From Toxonevra muliebris (lineage: Eukaryota > Arthropoda > Insecta > Diptera > Pallopteridae), in the NCBI GenBank assembly GCA_963691655.1, contig OY829330.1:4802793-4866792 (forward strand): a stretch of 64,000 bases of DNA, in the 5' to 3' direction. Below are positions 1-10,397 of this stretch, piece after piece. The translations under genes and the position numbers were made by a program. The notes beneath the pieces are model-generated. The model saw only the letters and a list, made by a program, of their open reading frames with translations, ran no database searches and had not been told where the DNA came from. How positions within the stretch are numbered: position 1 is the stretch's first letter; each line of letters begins with the position of its first letter.

Positions 1-1045
1 TAAGAATATTATAAATCCATCTGCATGTTGTCGAATCGACCCCTTTGCTTAGAACTGAACTGTTGATATTGATGAAATCGGTGCTGTCGAATGCCACTTT
101 AATGCCAAGAAAAGGGTATGCGTTTACTGTTTGATAAGCATTTTGATTTTAATTTTTCAATTATTTTTAGGAGAAATGAGGTTCAACTTATTGATCTGTA
201 TGACTTTGGAAAGCATGTCGGTTGACTGACGCAACCTGTTAATGGTAGCAAAGCGTGCCAGATAACTGGCTAATATAGCCCAGGTGGAGGGAGCAAACAC
301 TCTTAAATAAAAACTCCCACAACCCACGGTGCTAAGCGACCTGTTCCTATTGAGAAAGTTTGGCAGCCGCGAGATTATATAATTAGATGGACCCACTATC
401 TTAGGCTAAAATTAGGGTGCCTTTGTACGGAGCTCCTCTGATACCGAGTCGCCTCAGAGAGTAATTTTAGTCTTGCCATGGTAGGGGGCGCTGCCTCTGT
501 CGACCGAAAATTTCCTCGAAAACCTTGTTGAGCACTGGACCGACTTGTCAGAGGGTGCTCGTAAGAAAAAGTTGATGACGACAAACAAATAAAAAAACAC
601 ACACAAAAACGCCCGAGATGCCAAGCATCTCATCCGAAAGCCTCTAACCAGGAGACCCTCGTCAAATTGGCACCGAGTACCAGCTATAAAAACCCGCTAG
701 CCAATCAGGATGTGCTCGCAGAGTTCGAGGAACCACAATGAATTTCAATTTATCAATACCGATTATGACCGTATGTAACGCCAATTGGAAGAAAGGAAAA
801 AAGTAAACTAAGTGCAATCTGGCTGTTGTTTAGATGTTCTTGTGTAGTGAATTGAATGTTATAATTATTGTTATGAAATAATTATTAATAACTATAAAAA
901 ATAAAAACAAACAAAGGCCATATTGTATTGAATTAATTTCTTATTTAGTACTTTCAATTCGAAATTAAAACAATAATAGTAATATGGGTATTCGAACAAG
1001 GAAATCTGACAGAAATGCCATATCATATAGATTTGACTCGTTGTT
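1..1045. other. No supported gene; GC-richer patch at about 200-730
   Basis: Positions 200-730 are noticeably richer in G+C than the surroundings and carry open frames of 68-79 codons on the minus strand that match no family I know. It could be the untranslated or 5' part of a decayed LINE. The remainder is AT-rich sequence without visible structure. Confidence 0.3.
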
Positions 1046-1053
1046 GTCATAAC

Positions 1054-2152
1054 TAGGGCAAAGAATTCCATGCAAATGCATGTTTTTACTGGGCATCTCA
1101 AAATTGAAATGGTCAAGTTATCTTTACGAATCATTAGATTTCCTTTAAAATGGCATTCAATCTTTAGTGCATATTTTTCCATATTTTACTATAAATGCGT
1201 ATTTTTGGGTAACTGTGCATATTTTATAATAAATGCATGTTTCCACATATTAATTTTTTTTTTTTTTTTGATTTATATATTTTAATAATTTTGATAACTT
1301 TTTAGTGAGCTGCGAAAAAAATTTCAAGTTGACCAACATTTGAAAAGTTATAAACATAAAGAGTTGAATGAATGCGTCCGGAAAAAAACAATACAGCTTC
1401 TGCAGCGGCAGAGTTTAAAATATTTGGTTTGGATTTATGCCAAACTTTTACTTCAGCAGATATTTCATTGTATCTTACAATCCACAATTAAGATTTATTA
1501 AATAAATCATTCCTCTTGAAACGTCACTGCGCAAAACTTATATCGGCCAAATATATATTCGTTTATTAAAAGAAATTAAGTTCGCCCTAAAAACCACTTC
1601 TTATGGGTTTCCACAGATGAGGCCATAGATATGTAAATTTGGAATTTAATAAAGAAAATTGTTCTAGAAACAACTATTCTATAAATGAATTTTGTTCTCC
1701 TATCGTCCGTCTATTGATGTAGAGCGATCATTTTCTTTATAGAAACATTTTTTAAGACCCGATCGGAAAAGTTTTGCATTTCAAAAAAATTGTATTGTTT
1801 ACGCCAATAAAACAATAAATTAAGGTTGATCTCACGATTATTTACATATTTACTTAAATTCGATTTGAGTTAAACTTTTGATGTTCATTTTATATTTTTG
1901 TTGCTTTTTATAAATTTATTTTATATTTTAAAATGAATTGTTTTAGTTCTTTGTTTGTTAAATTACGTGCAATATTTTTAATTTTTTTTTACCGAAAATA
2001 TGCAATAAAAACAAAATATTTTTTGATTTTAATTGTATATTTTATATGTTTTTAGTGCATTTTTTGCAGTTTCAGTTGCATATTTTTAAACTATAAGTGC
2101 ATATTATATGCGCATATTTTCGATTTTTTGGTGCATGAAATTCCTTGCCCTA
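1054..2152 (+). mobile_element. hAT-superfamily element, internally decayed, with 8-bp target duplication
   Basis: The element starts TAGGGCAAAGAATTCCATGC and ends with the inverse of TAGGGCAAGGAATTTCATGC. It is flanked by a perfect 8 bp direct repeat GTCATAAC (1046-1053 and 2153-2160), the hAT signature. Between about 1400 and 1640 the plus strand keeps pieces of a hAT transposase in broken frames: AAEFKIFGLDLCQTFTSADI, and further on LWVSTDEAIDM, which resembles the first catalytic Asp region of hAT proteins (W-x-S-x-DE). At least two stops or frameshifts interrupt it, so it cannot make transposase. The ends are T-rich with repeated TGCATAT-like words. A related 3' end lies at 42000-42096. 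Confidence 0.85.
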
Positions 2153-2160
2153 GTCATAAC

Positions 2161-2654
2161 AAAATGATGTGTAGTTATTACACTGTACAACAAAATGATT
2201 TTTAAAACAGTATCTGACTTGTGGTCCGGTTTTTCTGGCCTGTGGCAGATGACACAAGGTAAAGTCTGTGATAGTCTTACAAATGGGTGAGTTCACATTC
2301 GATCCTTGTTGTTGCGCCCCCTGGATAACTATCTGACTCGCGTCAAGAAGTTAACTGATGTGTATGGCGGGTTTCTCCGTGTCTTTGAAGCAACGGTTGT
2401 GTGTCGGGTTTGGAATCCATCGCGTCAAACAACTACACTGAAACCACAAACGAAGCCTCGGATTTGGAACCCACCTTATGTTGACGACCCCCGCCTTCAC
2501 CAATCGACTCTCACTGCTTCTAACGCAAAACACTCCTCAACTTGATGATATATGCGTGCAGTAGACACACATTTCCTGCTGTATGCGTAAGGCTGCCGAG
2601 GAGATGCCACTGATCTAAATGGATGTCAGAAATGCTCTCCTCTAGAACAGCTGA
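2161..2654. other. Unassigned sequence between hAT element and LINE
   Basis: The stretch has moderate GC content. It has short open frames in both directions at 2306-2545 but no recognisable protein. It may be earlier LINE sequence that has lost its frame. Confidence 0.25.
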
Positions 2655-4000
2655 GATGAAAACAGGGCTAGGTACCATACCAGTCAGCACAACCAGAGGA
2701 TGTCCACAATGTGGAGCCTGGTAGTAGACGAATTTTTAATGAAACTCTCAGAGGCAGGTATAGACTGCGAACGAGGGTAAGGGTAAGGTAAGGGTATGCG
2801 AACGATATCGCCCTCATAGCCAGAGGTAAATTTGAAGAAACTATTTGTGACATTATACAGAGAGGGCTAGGTATTACTAGGAGATTGTGCAGGTCGGTAG
2901 GGCTAAATATTAACCCTGCAAAGACCATTATAGTTCTAGTTTACTAAGAAACTGGTTTTACTAGCTGAGGAGGTTATTGAACAAAAGCAAGAGGTAAAGT
3001 ATCTATATCTATTAGTATAAGATAGTAAACTCACATGGAAATCGCATGTTGAGGCAGTGTCAAGTAAAGCCACTCGCGCTTTAATGGTATGCAGAAGGCT
3101 AGCAGGGAAAACTTGGGGATCCAAATCAAGTGTACTGCGCTGGATGTACACAATGATGGTAAGGCCAATCATTACTTATGAAGCATTAGCGTGGGCAAGG
3201 AGAACTCAACTAAAAACAAAGGTTGGCAAGTCTCTGTATAACGGGAGCGATGAGAACATGTCCGACTGCTGCATTGGAGGTACTATTGGAGCTCACTCCA
3301 TTACACCTTGTGATAGAGGGTACCTCCAAGGCAGCAATCGTAAGAGTAACAAGAAATAAAAGGTTAACGGGGCGATCTATAGGGCCTGAAAACCGAGATA
3401 ACCCGGCGAAAAAAAACTATCTTTTGGACTGTCCCCAGGACAGAATGGACAAACAGAATAGTTTTGAGAAACACTTTGTTGCAAGACTTAGTAGTAAGAA
3501 TGAATGGGAGAATGTAGAACATAACTAAATACTTAAAGAACACACGATTAAGTGTATACAGATGGGTCACGAACCGAGGATGGAACTGGGGCAGGAGCAT
3601 TTGGCCCAAGAATCAAACACTCTAAGCCGATGGAGAAGTATCCTAGCATCTTTCAAGCTGAAACTCACTCAATCGATATGTGTGTGCAATTCAACCTGGA
3701 CAGGAAGTACAAACGGCAAGATATCGCTATCATGTCGGATAGCCAGGCAGCCATTCGAGCATTATGCTCCTCTGAGATCACCTCTCAACTGGTGTGGGAC
3801 TGTTTGAGAAACCTCAATCAACTGGGCAAGGACAATAAAGTCATTCTATGTTGGGTCCCTGAACACTTAGGAATAGAGGGCAATGAGCAGGCAGACGAGC
3901 TTGCTAGAAAGGGGGCAGCGACCACTTTCGTGGGACTTGAACCCTTCTGTGGAATAGGAGATAGCGTAATCAGGGAAGTACTCAGGCAGGAAGAGGAAGA
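2655..4000 (+). pseudogene. LINE remnant: reverse transcriptase C-terminal half plus RNase H
   Basis: This is a broken ORF2 of a non-LTR retrotransposon that carries an RNase H domain. Order on the plus strand: a damaged RGCPQ-G block before LVVDEFL (2690-2740), YANDIALIARGKFEE (a YADD-like catalytic block with Asn for the first Asp, near 2800), LTWKSHVEAVSSKATRALMV (3030-3090), MMVRPIITYEALAW (3150-3195), MRTCPTAALEVLLELTPLHL (3250-3310), then RNase H: MYTDGSRTEDGTGAGAFGP (3552 on), MSDSQAAIRAL, and WVPEHLGIEGNEQADELARK (3850-3910). The usual WVPGH reads WVPEH. Several frameshifts separate the blocks; the RNase H part is one 150-codon open frame to 4004. The domain order fits RNase H-bearing LINE clades (I, LOA, R1 groups). 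The clade is not resolved. Confidence 0.85.
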
Positions 4001-4029
4001 TTAGGAGATTATGGAGGAAATACTTTTTA

Positions 4030-4365
4030 CAGCTTAATGGCTATGACGGCAATAATCTCGCCACTGAGGAAGCAGTTCCAGAATCCGCAATCACTGTAGG
4101 CATTGAAGTATCGCCGCCCGACTATGACGATGCCCTAACAGCCATCGCTCAGTTGAAAATCTATAAGGCTGCGGCTGTGGATAGCCTGCCTGCTGGGTTG
4201 TTTAAGACTGAAAGCAAAAGGCTCACAAGATGCATGCATGAGCTTTTATGAGGAATACGGTAGGATGAAGGCATGTCCAGAGATTGGAATTTCAGCGTAC
4301 CCCTCCCAATCTACAAGAAAAATGATCTCACGATCTGCGGCAACATTTTTCTGATTTCAACGATC
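4030..4365 (+). pseudogene. LINE remnant: start of a reverse transcriptase domain
   Basis: One plus-strand frame reads VSPPDYDDALTAIAQLKIYKAA...LPAGLFKTE, then, after a frame change, WNFSVPLPIYKKNDLTICGN. These are the first RT blocks (KAAGxDGLPAELFK and WNxSVxxPIxKKGD). In an intact LINE they would precede the RT blocks seen at 2655-3540, so this is either a second copy or a rearranged piece of the same family. The following 4366-5185 shows no coding signal that I recognise. Confidence 0.75.
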
Positions 4366-5185
4366 GAACGAAAGAAACAGACCTAGTGTAGGCTGAAAAG
4401 AAAAAAAATTCTTGTGAAACTAGTAAAACCGAAGACCACAAATGTAGGGAAATCGAAAAGTAAAAGCTCTTGCTAGATGCAATTCAGATGGATACAAAGC
4501 AAAATATTTTTTAAAATCGAATATCTTATCCTAATTATCAAAAATTCTACCGTAATTGGCGATTTTAGTATTCAGCCATATGTTTTTTTAAAACCTAGTA
4601 TTATATAATGGCTATTTACGAATAAAAATAAGGTGTAAAAACAAAATAGATAAAGTTTATTGGTGCCGCAAGAGGGTCCAAGTCGCTGTGTTTTTAGTTC
4701 TAGTAGCACCTCATGCTAAGAAAAAGTTTTTCGGTAAAGTTGGAGAGTTTTCTAACAAAAAAAAATGCGGAGAGAACGGACACAATGATTTTCATTTCAG
4801 CATGACAATATCGTCGAACTACATATCAATGGTCATACGCTGACACCTCATAACTACATACCTTTTAACCACCTTTGGAACATAGAGCACATGATATGAC
4901 ACTAAGAGAGCTACCGTTTTTATTTGATTGTATGCACTAACACTTGTAGTCAGCCGATACCGGCTGATTACTACAGCTGATTCGCCGAAATCATGTGACT
5001 TGCAATAAAAGTTATCATACAGGTTAACGAAAAATAGCGATATTTTTATATAACATTTATTAAATGTAAAAATACATTTTTTGATAAAGTTATTATACAA
5101 AATATATTTTATCGATAAAATAAAAGAACGTTTTTTAATCAAATAATTATATGTATTTTTAAATATTTGAGTAATATACATTTAC

Positions 5186-5446
5186 CAAATATATCGCTCA
5201 TTTACTAAAAAACTGTCATAAGTCAAAAAACACGATTTTTGAGTTAATAATGCAGAATTATTCATTATATCACGCTTCTTATTGTGTAAAATTTTCATAT
5301 TAATATTTTGTATACTCTGCGCGTGAGAATTATAAGATTTCTTCTTTTTTCTGCAATGTGGGAGTCAATTGAAAACTTTAAACACGTTTTCTGCAAAATC
5401 TCATTTTTTGAGTTATGACAGTCTTTTAGTAGATGAGCAATATGTA
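5186..5446. mobile_element. Short inverted-repeat element (MITE), about 250 bp
   Basis: The arms are about 50 bp each: GCTCATTTACTAAAAAACTG followed by TCATAAGTCAAAAAA on the left, and the inverse of GCTCATCTACTAAAAGACTG followed by TCATAACTCAAAAAA on the right. No coding capacity. I could not fix the target duplication. Confidence 0.65.
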
Positions 5447-6010
5447 CATATTTTAATGGGCGTATGTTATGCTTTTCCTAAAATTGTAATACCACGATGT
5501 CTCCAAGTTTATTAACTTAATTAACTTTGTGGGATACATTAATATGTGTCCACTGCTGTCAAATAATATATTGATGTTGCTATTCAATTTTGACTTTTCC
5601 AGGCCACTTTCCGTAATCATTCTAAAAGACAACATTTCTGCTTTATCCTTAAAGCAGCCGAAATTTTCTTTTATTCGTATGGAACTGTTTATTTGCTCTT
5701 TTTTACTAAACACTGAACATTTTTAACTTTTGCAGGTATTTTAGGACGAATTCATTTATCACAAAATTAAAGTTTCAGCTATAGTCACCTCACTTTGTTG
5801 CTTTCAAAAATTTCAACGAGGTTGCAAACAAGTGTACTACTTTTACAAATGAAAACGGTATCAGCTCCGCAATACTATTTGAAATCATTTTAATTTAAAT
5901 TTTTTTTCATTTTCTCCACTTTATAATAAATTATATAATCGTACGAAAGCTTCAAATGTAGTTTTACGTTCGGTTCCAGTTTTTTTTGCTTGTTTTATGA
6001 ATGAATATCA
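5447..6010. other. Unassigned AT-rich sequence
   Basis: Overlapping short open frames on both strands (5453-5726) have no recognisable protein content and look random. No clear repeat or RNA structure was seen. Confidence 0.3.
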
Positions 6011-6416
6011 TACTTAGGGTTTGTGTGAAACAGTAACATTTTACTCGGAAAAGAAAATTTTGACAGTTCAAAAGAAAATATTGACACTATTGAAGTGGAT
6101 ATGAACTGCCAAAATTTTCACTAGCTCAAGCGCTATTGTAAATTTTGACAATTCAGAATTTTTTTAAAAATTTCAAAAATAAATATTAATGCAAATTCGA
6201 AGAAAAAATGCAACAATATTTCTATAATAATAACATGAAAATACACAAAATTTAAATATTTTTATTCTCAAATTCCACACAATGCGAAATGTCAAAATTT
6301 TCTCTGTCAAAATTGTATCTCCATTTCGCTCAGCAAAATTACAAATTTGTCTCACCATAGGAATTTTTTCACCACTATTCGAGTAAAAAGTTACCGTTTC
6401 AAACACACCCTTAGTA
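6011..6416. mobile_element. Inverted-repeat element, about 406 bp
   Basis: The left end TACTTAGGGTTTGTGTGAAA and the inverted right end TACTAAGGGTGTGTTTGAAA pair over about 37 bp (continuing CxGTAACxTTTTACTCG). The interior repeats words of the type AATTTTGACA. It is noncoding. No convincing target duplication was found, so the superfamily is open. Confidence 0.65.
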
Positions 6417-6638
6417 GCAGAAAATCCAGTGTTTTTCAAAAATCAACTTTGAAGCTAACAATTTTTTGTTCTTTTTCACCACCCTAAGCCATCACAGCAG
6501 TGATTCACAAAATCACCAATTTTATGGCTACTTTTGTATTGCATTGGTTATTTTTAACATTATGATTTAATTACACTGTTAAATAAATGCAAACTTTTGC
6601 AAAAACGGGACAAGTGCACTTAGGGTAACGGGGGTAGC

Positions 6639-7333
6639 TGAGTCCGAATCCGTTTTGCTCTGTTACGTCACAATTTTTTTTAATGAAAAAAATAAAAAAA
6701 AATTTTTTTTAATTAATTTATTTTTTCGTAATTTTTTTCATCCTCGTTATCATTGCTCGCTTTTATCTAGTTGTTAGCTTAAATCAATGATGGCCAAACG
6801 CGTACTTAAGTGCAAAATGAACTTTAAACTCATATGTATGTACGGATGCGATTGGCGTACTCAGGCCGCTTCAGGGCGCCTTTCGTTTTTCTCACCTTAC
6901 TGCTAAACTCAAAAACTAATCAAAAATGGACTTGACATTCATTTTTCTTTCATTAATATTAACTGGAAACAAAAATTCTGGTGTTTGTTTTTTTTTTTTA
7001 TTCTTGCGCGTTAGAGGGTTAAAGATCATTTTGCACTTAAGTACGCGTTTGGCCATCATTGCTTTAAGCTAACGAGATAAAAGTGAACAATGATAGCGAG
7101 AGATAGTGAGAAAAATTACGAAAAAATAACTTAACAAAAAAAAAAAAATTAAAAAAAAATATTTAAAGAATAAAAAATAAAAAAAAACCACAATTTTTTT
7201 TTTTAAATGGATGTTTTTATGAAAAAAAATATGAACTGTATTTTTTTTTTTTTTTTTTTTAATTTTCAATTTTAAAAATTTCTGTGTCAATAAAAAAATG
7301 CAGCAGAGCGAAACTAATCACGGATTCGGACTT
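6639..7333. mobile_element. Palindromic element with two nested inverted-repeat blocks
   Basis: The outer arms contain GAGTCCGAATCCGTTTTGCT (6640 on) and the inverse TCCGAATCCGTGATTAG...TTTCGCTCTG (up to 7333). The inner arms are ATGATGGCCAAACGCGTACT (6788 on) and its inverse at 7028-7063. Between the arms are long A and T runs. The whole can fold into a long hairpin. It lies downstream of exon 7624-7808 in the next intron. Confidence 0.65.
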
Positions 7334-7623
7334 GATTTTGAAATAAAATAATTTAAAATGAGAATACAATATTTTTGAAATCATCATTTTTTAAACTTAT
7401 TTTTATATATTTTTTATGTAAATTTATTGCGTTTTGATTGTTCTTTCCAAAAGTGGTGAAAAAGTAGTTACGAAGTGTCAACGTATGATCATCAATATGT
7501 TCATAAGGTATTCATTGGAAAACAATTGCGAAAATTTCTTTTACATTGACGAATGTACATTTCATTCGTTGTTCGAGTCTCCCATAATATATTTTTAAGT
7601 ACATAAACTAGGAAAATACTGAC

Positions 7624-7808
7624 CTTAGATGTGTGTGTTCTGAGGCTGGATTCCGTTGCAAATCCCTTGCCGCAAATATTACAATGGAATGGACGATTTT
7701 TTGCACGCTCCACTTGAGCGTCGTGGTTTCTTAAATGCTGCTGTAAATTTGATAATTGTATAAAGGCTCGACCACAATCTGGCAAGTGACATTTGTAAGG
7801 ACGTTCAC
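7624..7808 (-). CDS. dati: Zinc-finger transcription factor, internal exon encoding fingers 3-4 (dati-like)
   Basis: This 185 bp exon continues the protein begun at 51934-52171. A T-rich tract and AG acceptor (7810-7809) precede it. The first two bases, GT, complete the split Gly codon, giving HTG-ERPYKC, the standard linker. Finger 3 is YKCHLPDC...H-x3-H, with the unusual C-x4-C spacing typical of this family, and helix IQLSNLQQHLRNH. The spacer DAQVERAKNR leads to finger 4, FHCNICGKGFATESSLRTH, whose last zinc ligand must come from the next exon. The exon ends ...THTSK with a GTCAGT donor (7623-7618). The continuous reading frame, the exact phase match and the family-typical finger order show a real, constrained exon in otherwise decayed DNA. 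No following exon is recognisable between 1 and 7617, so that intron probably also exceeds 7 kb. The gene symbol is inferred; rotund or squeeze relatives are the alternatives. Confidence 0.87.
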
Positions 7809-7899
7809 CTAAAAAAAAAAAAATAAAACAATAAAAATGTTGTACACAAAAATCAAAAATGGTAATAAAACTGAACAAGGGTATTCCATTTCACTAAAC

Positions 7900-9190
7900 T
7901 TATGGTATACACAAACACAGGCGATTTTTTCGCTGCGGTAAACACATTAAGTTATATGAATATTCACACACAAGCGCGTCACTGTCGCAGAGTGACATAC
8001 CCAGAAGGAATGCGAAGAATGCATGACATTTATGATAAATGAAATCGGTCATGAAAAAATCAAAGAAAAGATGAATTGAAATGTAAGGGAATATGGAATG
8101 CACAGATTTCTTCTCTCATAGCTTTGCTTCAGTTTTTATACAATCGAAAATAGTAAAGAAAAAAGATATCTTACTAAGTAATGCAGCTTGAAATTTATGA
8201 AAGACAGCAGCGATGAGTAGCAAAATAACAGAATTTTTCCTCGAAAATTTGCTTCTTTTTAACCGATTTTTTACTTTTAACGACACGTTGTCGCGCGTCT
8301 GTGTACTTTTTGTTTTTTTTTTAAACAATAACTTAGTCGTTTTGTGAAAGTTGAACTGTCAAAACGTCTTTAAAGTTAAATTATTAACGGAAAATTAAAA
8401 GAAAGGTGAATTGGGGTTTCACAAAATGATTTGAATTTATTAAAAAGTAAGTAACTTCTGTTATATATTTTATTTTTCTTAAATACTTAGCAATGCTTTT
8501 GTTTTACAGGGAATGTTGTTGAATGCCGAATTCTTTTGAAAAAGGTCCTTAAAAGCAATATATTGGTAGACAAAATTCTTTCTCAGAAGAAAAAATAGTA
8601 TCTATAAATTTCCTATTAAATTAAATTTTCTACTATTCCTTCATTAATTCTATTGGAATCCAAGATTTGATGCACGATATTAGCAGCGAAAAAATAATGT
8701 ATCACTTCTTTCATTTACGTTAGATATTGCATAAAACTGTAATGAAAACTACTTTTTGCATTCTCAGGTAACGCAAAGTAGGAAGCATTACTTTTCGTAG
8801 GACATCATGTATTCTGGAAGCTATAGCCTATAGAAGCTATGCATTTCAAAATGCATTCCTATATTTTCCTTCTGGGTGCTTACACATTTATTTTCTTGGT
8901 GCACTGAAGATGCAGTTCACCACGTTTTTACTTTTTTACTTCTTCACCTTTTTCTTGCATTTTTTCGTGTTTGGAAAGTTTTTTAACACAAAATTTATTG
9001 AAAAATATTCTATACGGAAAATTTAATAGAAAATGTGCTGAAACATCGCACTTTATTTTGTTGCAAAAAGTAAATCATTTTTTAATTGCGAGTACATTTT
9101 TAGAAAGGGTACTCTATTATAATGCGATTACAGCGATACAAAGAAACAGGGAAGACGACGAAAAATTACTTTTAAAACTCTGATTTCGTG
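7900..9190 (+). repeat. Dispersed repeat A, copy 1, split by an inserted inverted-repeat element
   Basis: Sequence at 7930-7997 and again at 8880-9190 matches the copy at 55185-55500 (shared: TTATATGAATATYCRCAC, GCGTCACTGTC, and an AATAGAAAATGTGC block). In the best frame both copies encode a short piece, TENLIENVLKHRTLF here and AENLIENVQKHCTFY in the other. That resembles the start of a MADF-like DNA-binding domain, but the frame closes quickly. The repeat ends just outside the polypyrimidine tract of the exon at 7808. The insertion at 7999-8877 is listed separately. Confidence 0.6.
7999..8877. mobile_element. Inverted-repeat element inserted in repeat A
   Basis: The left end is ACCCAGAAGGAATGCGAAGA. 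The right end is the inverse of ACCCAGAAGGAAAATATAGG, and the word ATGCATT recurs beside it. Comparison with the other repeat A copy (55260-55300) shows that this block is the extra sequence. It is noncoding. The target duplication is unclear. Confidence 0.55.
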
Positions 9191-9668
9191 TCCTCAAATT
9201 ATAGAAAACCGAGTCCGAATCCTACAACACAATATTGCTTTGATCCCGACACTTTTACATAGGAATGGGTCGAAATAGAGGAGACCTTTGTAAGCCCCAT
9301 AATGACAGCGTTTCTTTTTAGAAGAGACGGTAAATACAAGATGGCTGACATGGTTTTTTTTTAAATAAAAAAAGCTTCGTCCCTGCATTTTGAGTTTGCA
9401 CACTTGAAGCAGACCTTATACACGTGGAAATAGATATTAAATATAGCATATGTGGCGTATCTAGAAATCTTCAGTGTGGAGAGTTGATATTTGAATAAAT
9501 AAAAAAAATTTCTTACTCTAGTTTTTCATCATTCTTCATCTAGGCTTACCCAAAGAAACTAAAATCCTCGTGAAAATGCTACATTTTTAAGGTTTTTTTT
9601 TTTCAAATAACATTGTCCTACGAAATTTTCGATTGTTTCAGACTCAAGAATCAAAGTAGTTAATTTTT

Positions 9669-10220
9669 TTGGAACTGAACTAACGCGTAACGCTTTGCTG
9701 TCTTGAAAGCTATTGGATCTACTGTCATAAAATCAAAGGTAGTGCAAGATTATCGTAACGTTTTGAGCAGCACAAGACACTGTAGGGTAAGTTTACGTTG
9801 GATTCCCGGACATAGCAATATTGAAGGGAACGACATGGCGGACGAACTTGCCCGAGCAGGGTCATCAATGCCTGCAGTGACACAATCAACACGCTACTTC
9901 CACCGTTTTGTGTTACATCAGGGACAAAAGGAGAGTGGTTAGCCGAATCCACAAACAGAGCTTGGTCGGCCAATGGAGATTGCAGGATTGCACGTACCCT
10001 GTGGCCACGACTAAACATTAAAAGGACGAAAAGTATTTTGCGACTCGATAAACATGCTGTGCACATGGTGTCGGGTGTTATCACCGGTCACTGTGCTGTG
10101 GGCGTAATGTTATGCAAATGGTGACTATCGACCAATGATATATGCAGAGGTTGTAGAGATGAGGACGCTGTGGAATTGGTCGAGCATCTGCTATGTCATT
10201 TAAAGCGCAAGTGATTTTAG
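9669..10220 (+). pseudogene. LINE remnant: RNase H end and C-terminal region
   Basis: The plus strand reads VSLRWIPGHSNIEGNDMADELARAGSS (9790-9870), the last RNase H block with its GN-MADELA motif. After frame changes there are pieces of the C-terminal tail: VSGVITGHCAVGVMLCKW and a CRGCRDEDAVE-x-EHLLCHL Cys/His block at 10140-10200. It is broken and truncated at both ends. It belongs to the same broad LINE type as 21614-22260 and 50600-51110. Confidence 0.8.
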
Positions 10221-10397
10221 TTGCAAATTATATGACCGACACTGTATATAAAAATAGTTCATTTCGTTTGGGGCCATACTTTTCACAAATATACACATCC
10301 CTACACTAACAAAGAATTTTGATATAGGCTGTCTCTCTTTGATTACGAATTTGAAATTTATTGTGAAGGTAGGTTACTGCCAATATAGAACTATTAC

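Noticed and set aside
4819..5181. 120-codon open frame on the minus strand
   Set aside because: Low-complexity Ile/Tyr/Lys/Asn-rich translation of AT-rich DNA with no motif and no neighbouring exon signals.
7069..7290. Hydrophobic open frame resembling a membrane protein
   Set aside because: It encodes runs of Lys, Phe and Leu from A/T homopolymers inside a palindromic element.
9725..10084. 119-codon open frame on the minus strand
   Set aside because: It is antisense to the LINE RNase H fragment with its WIPGH and ADELA motifs.
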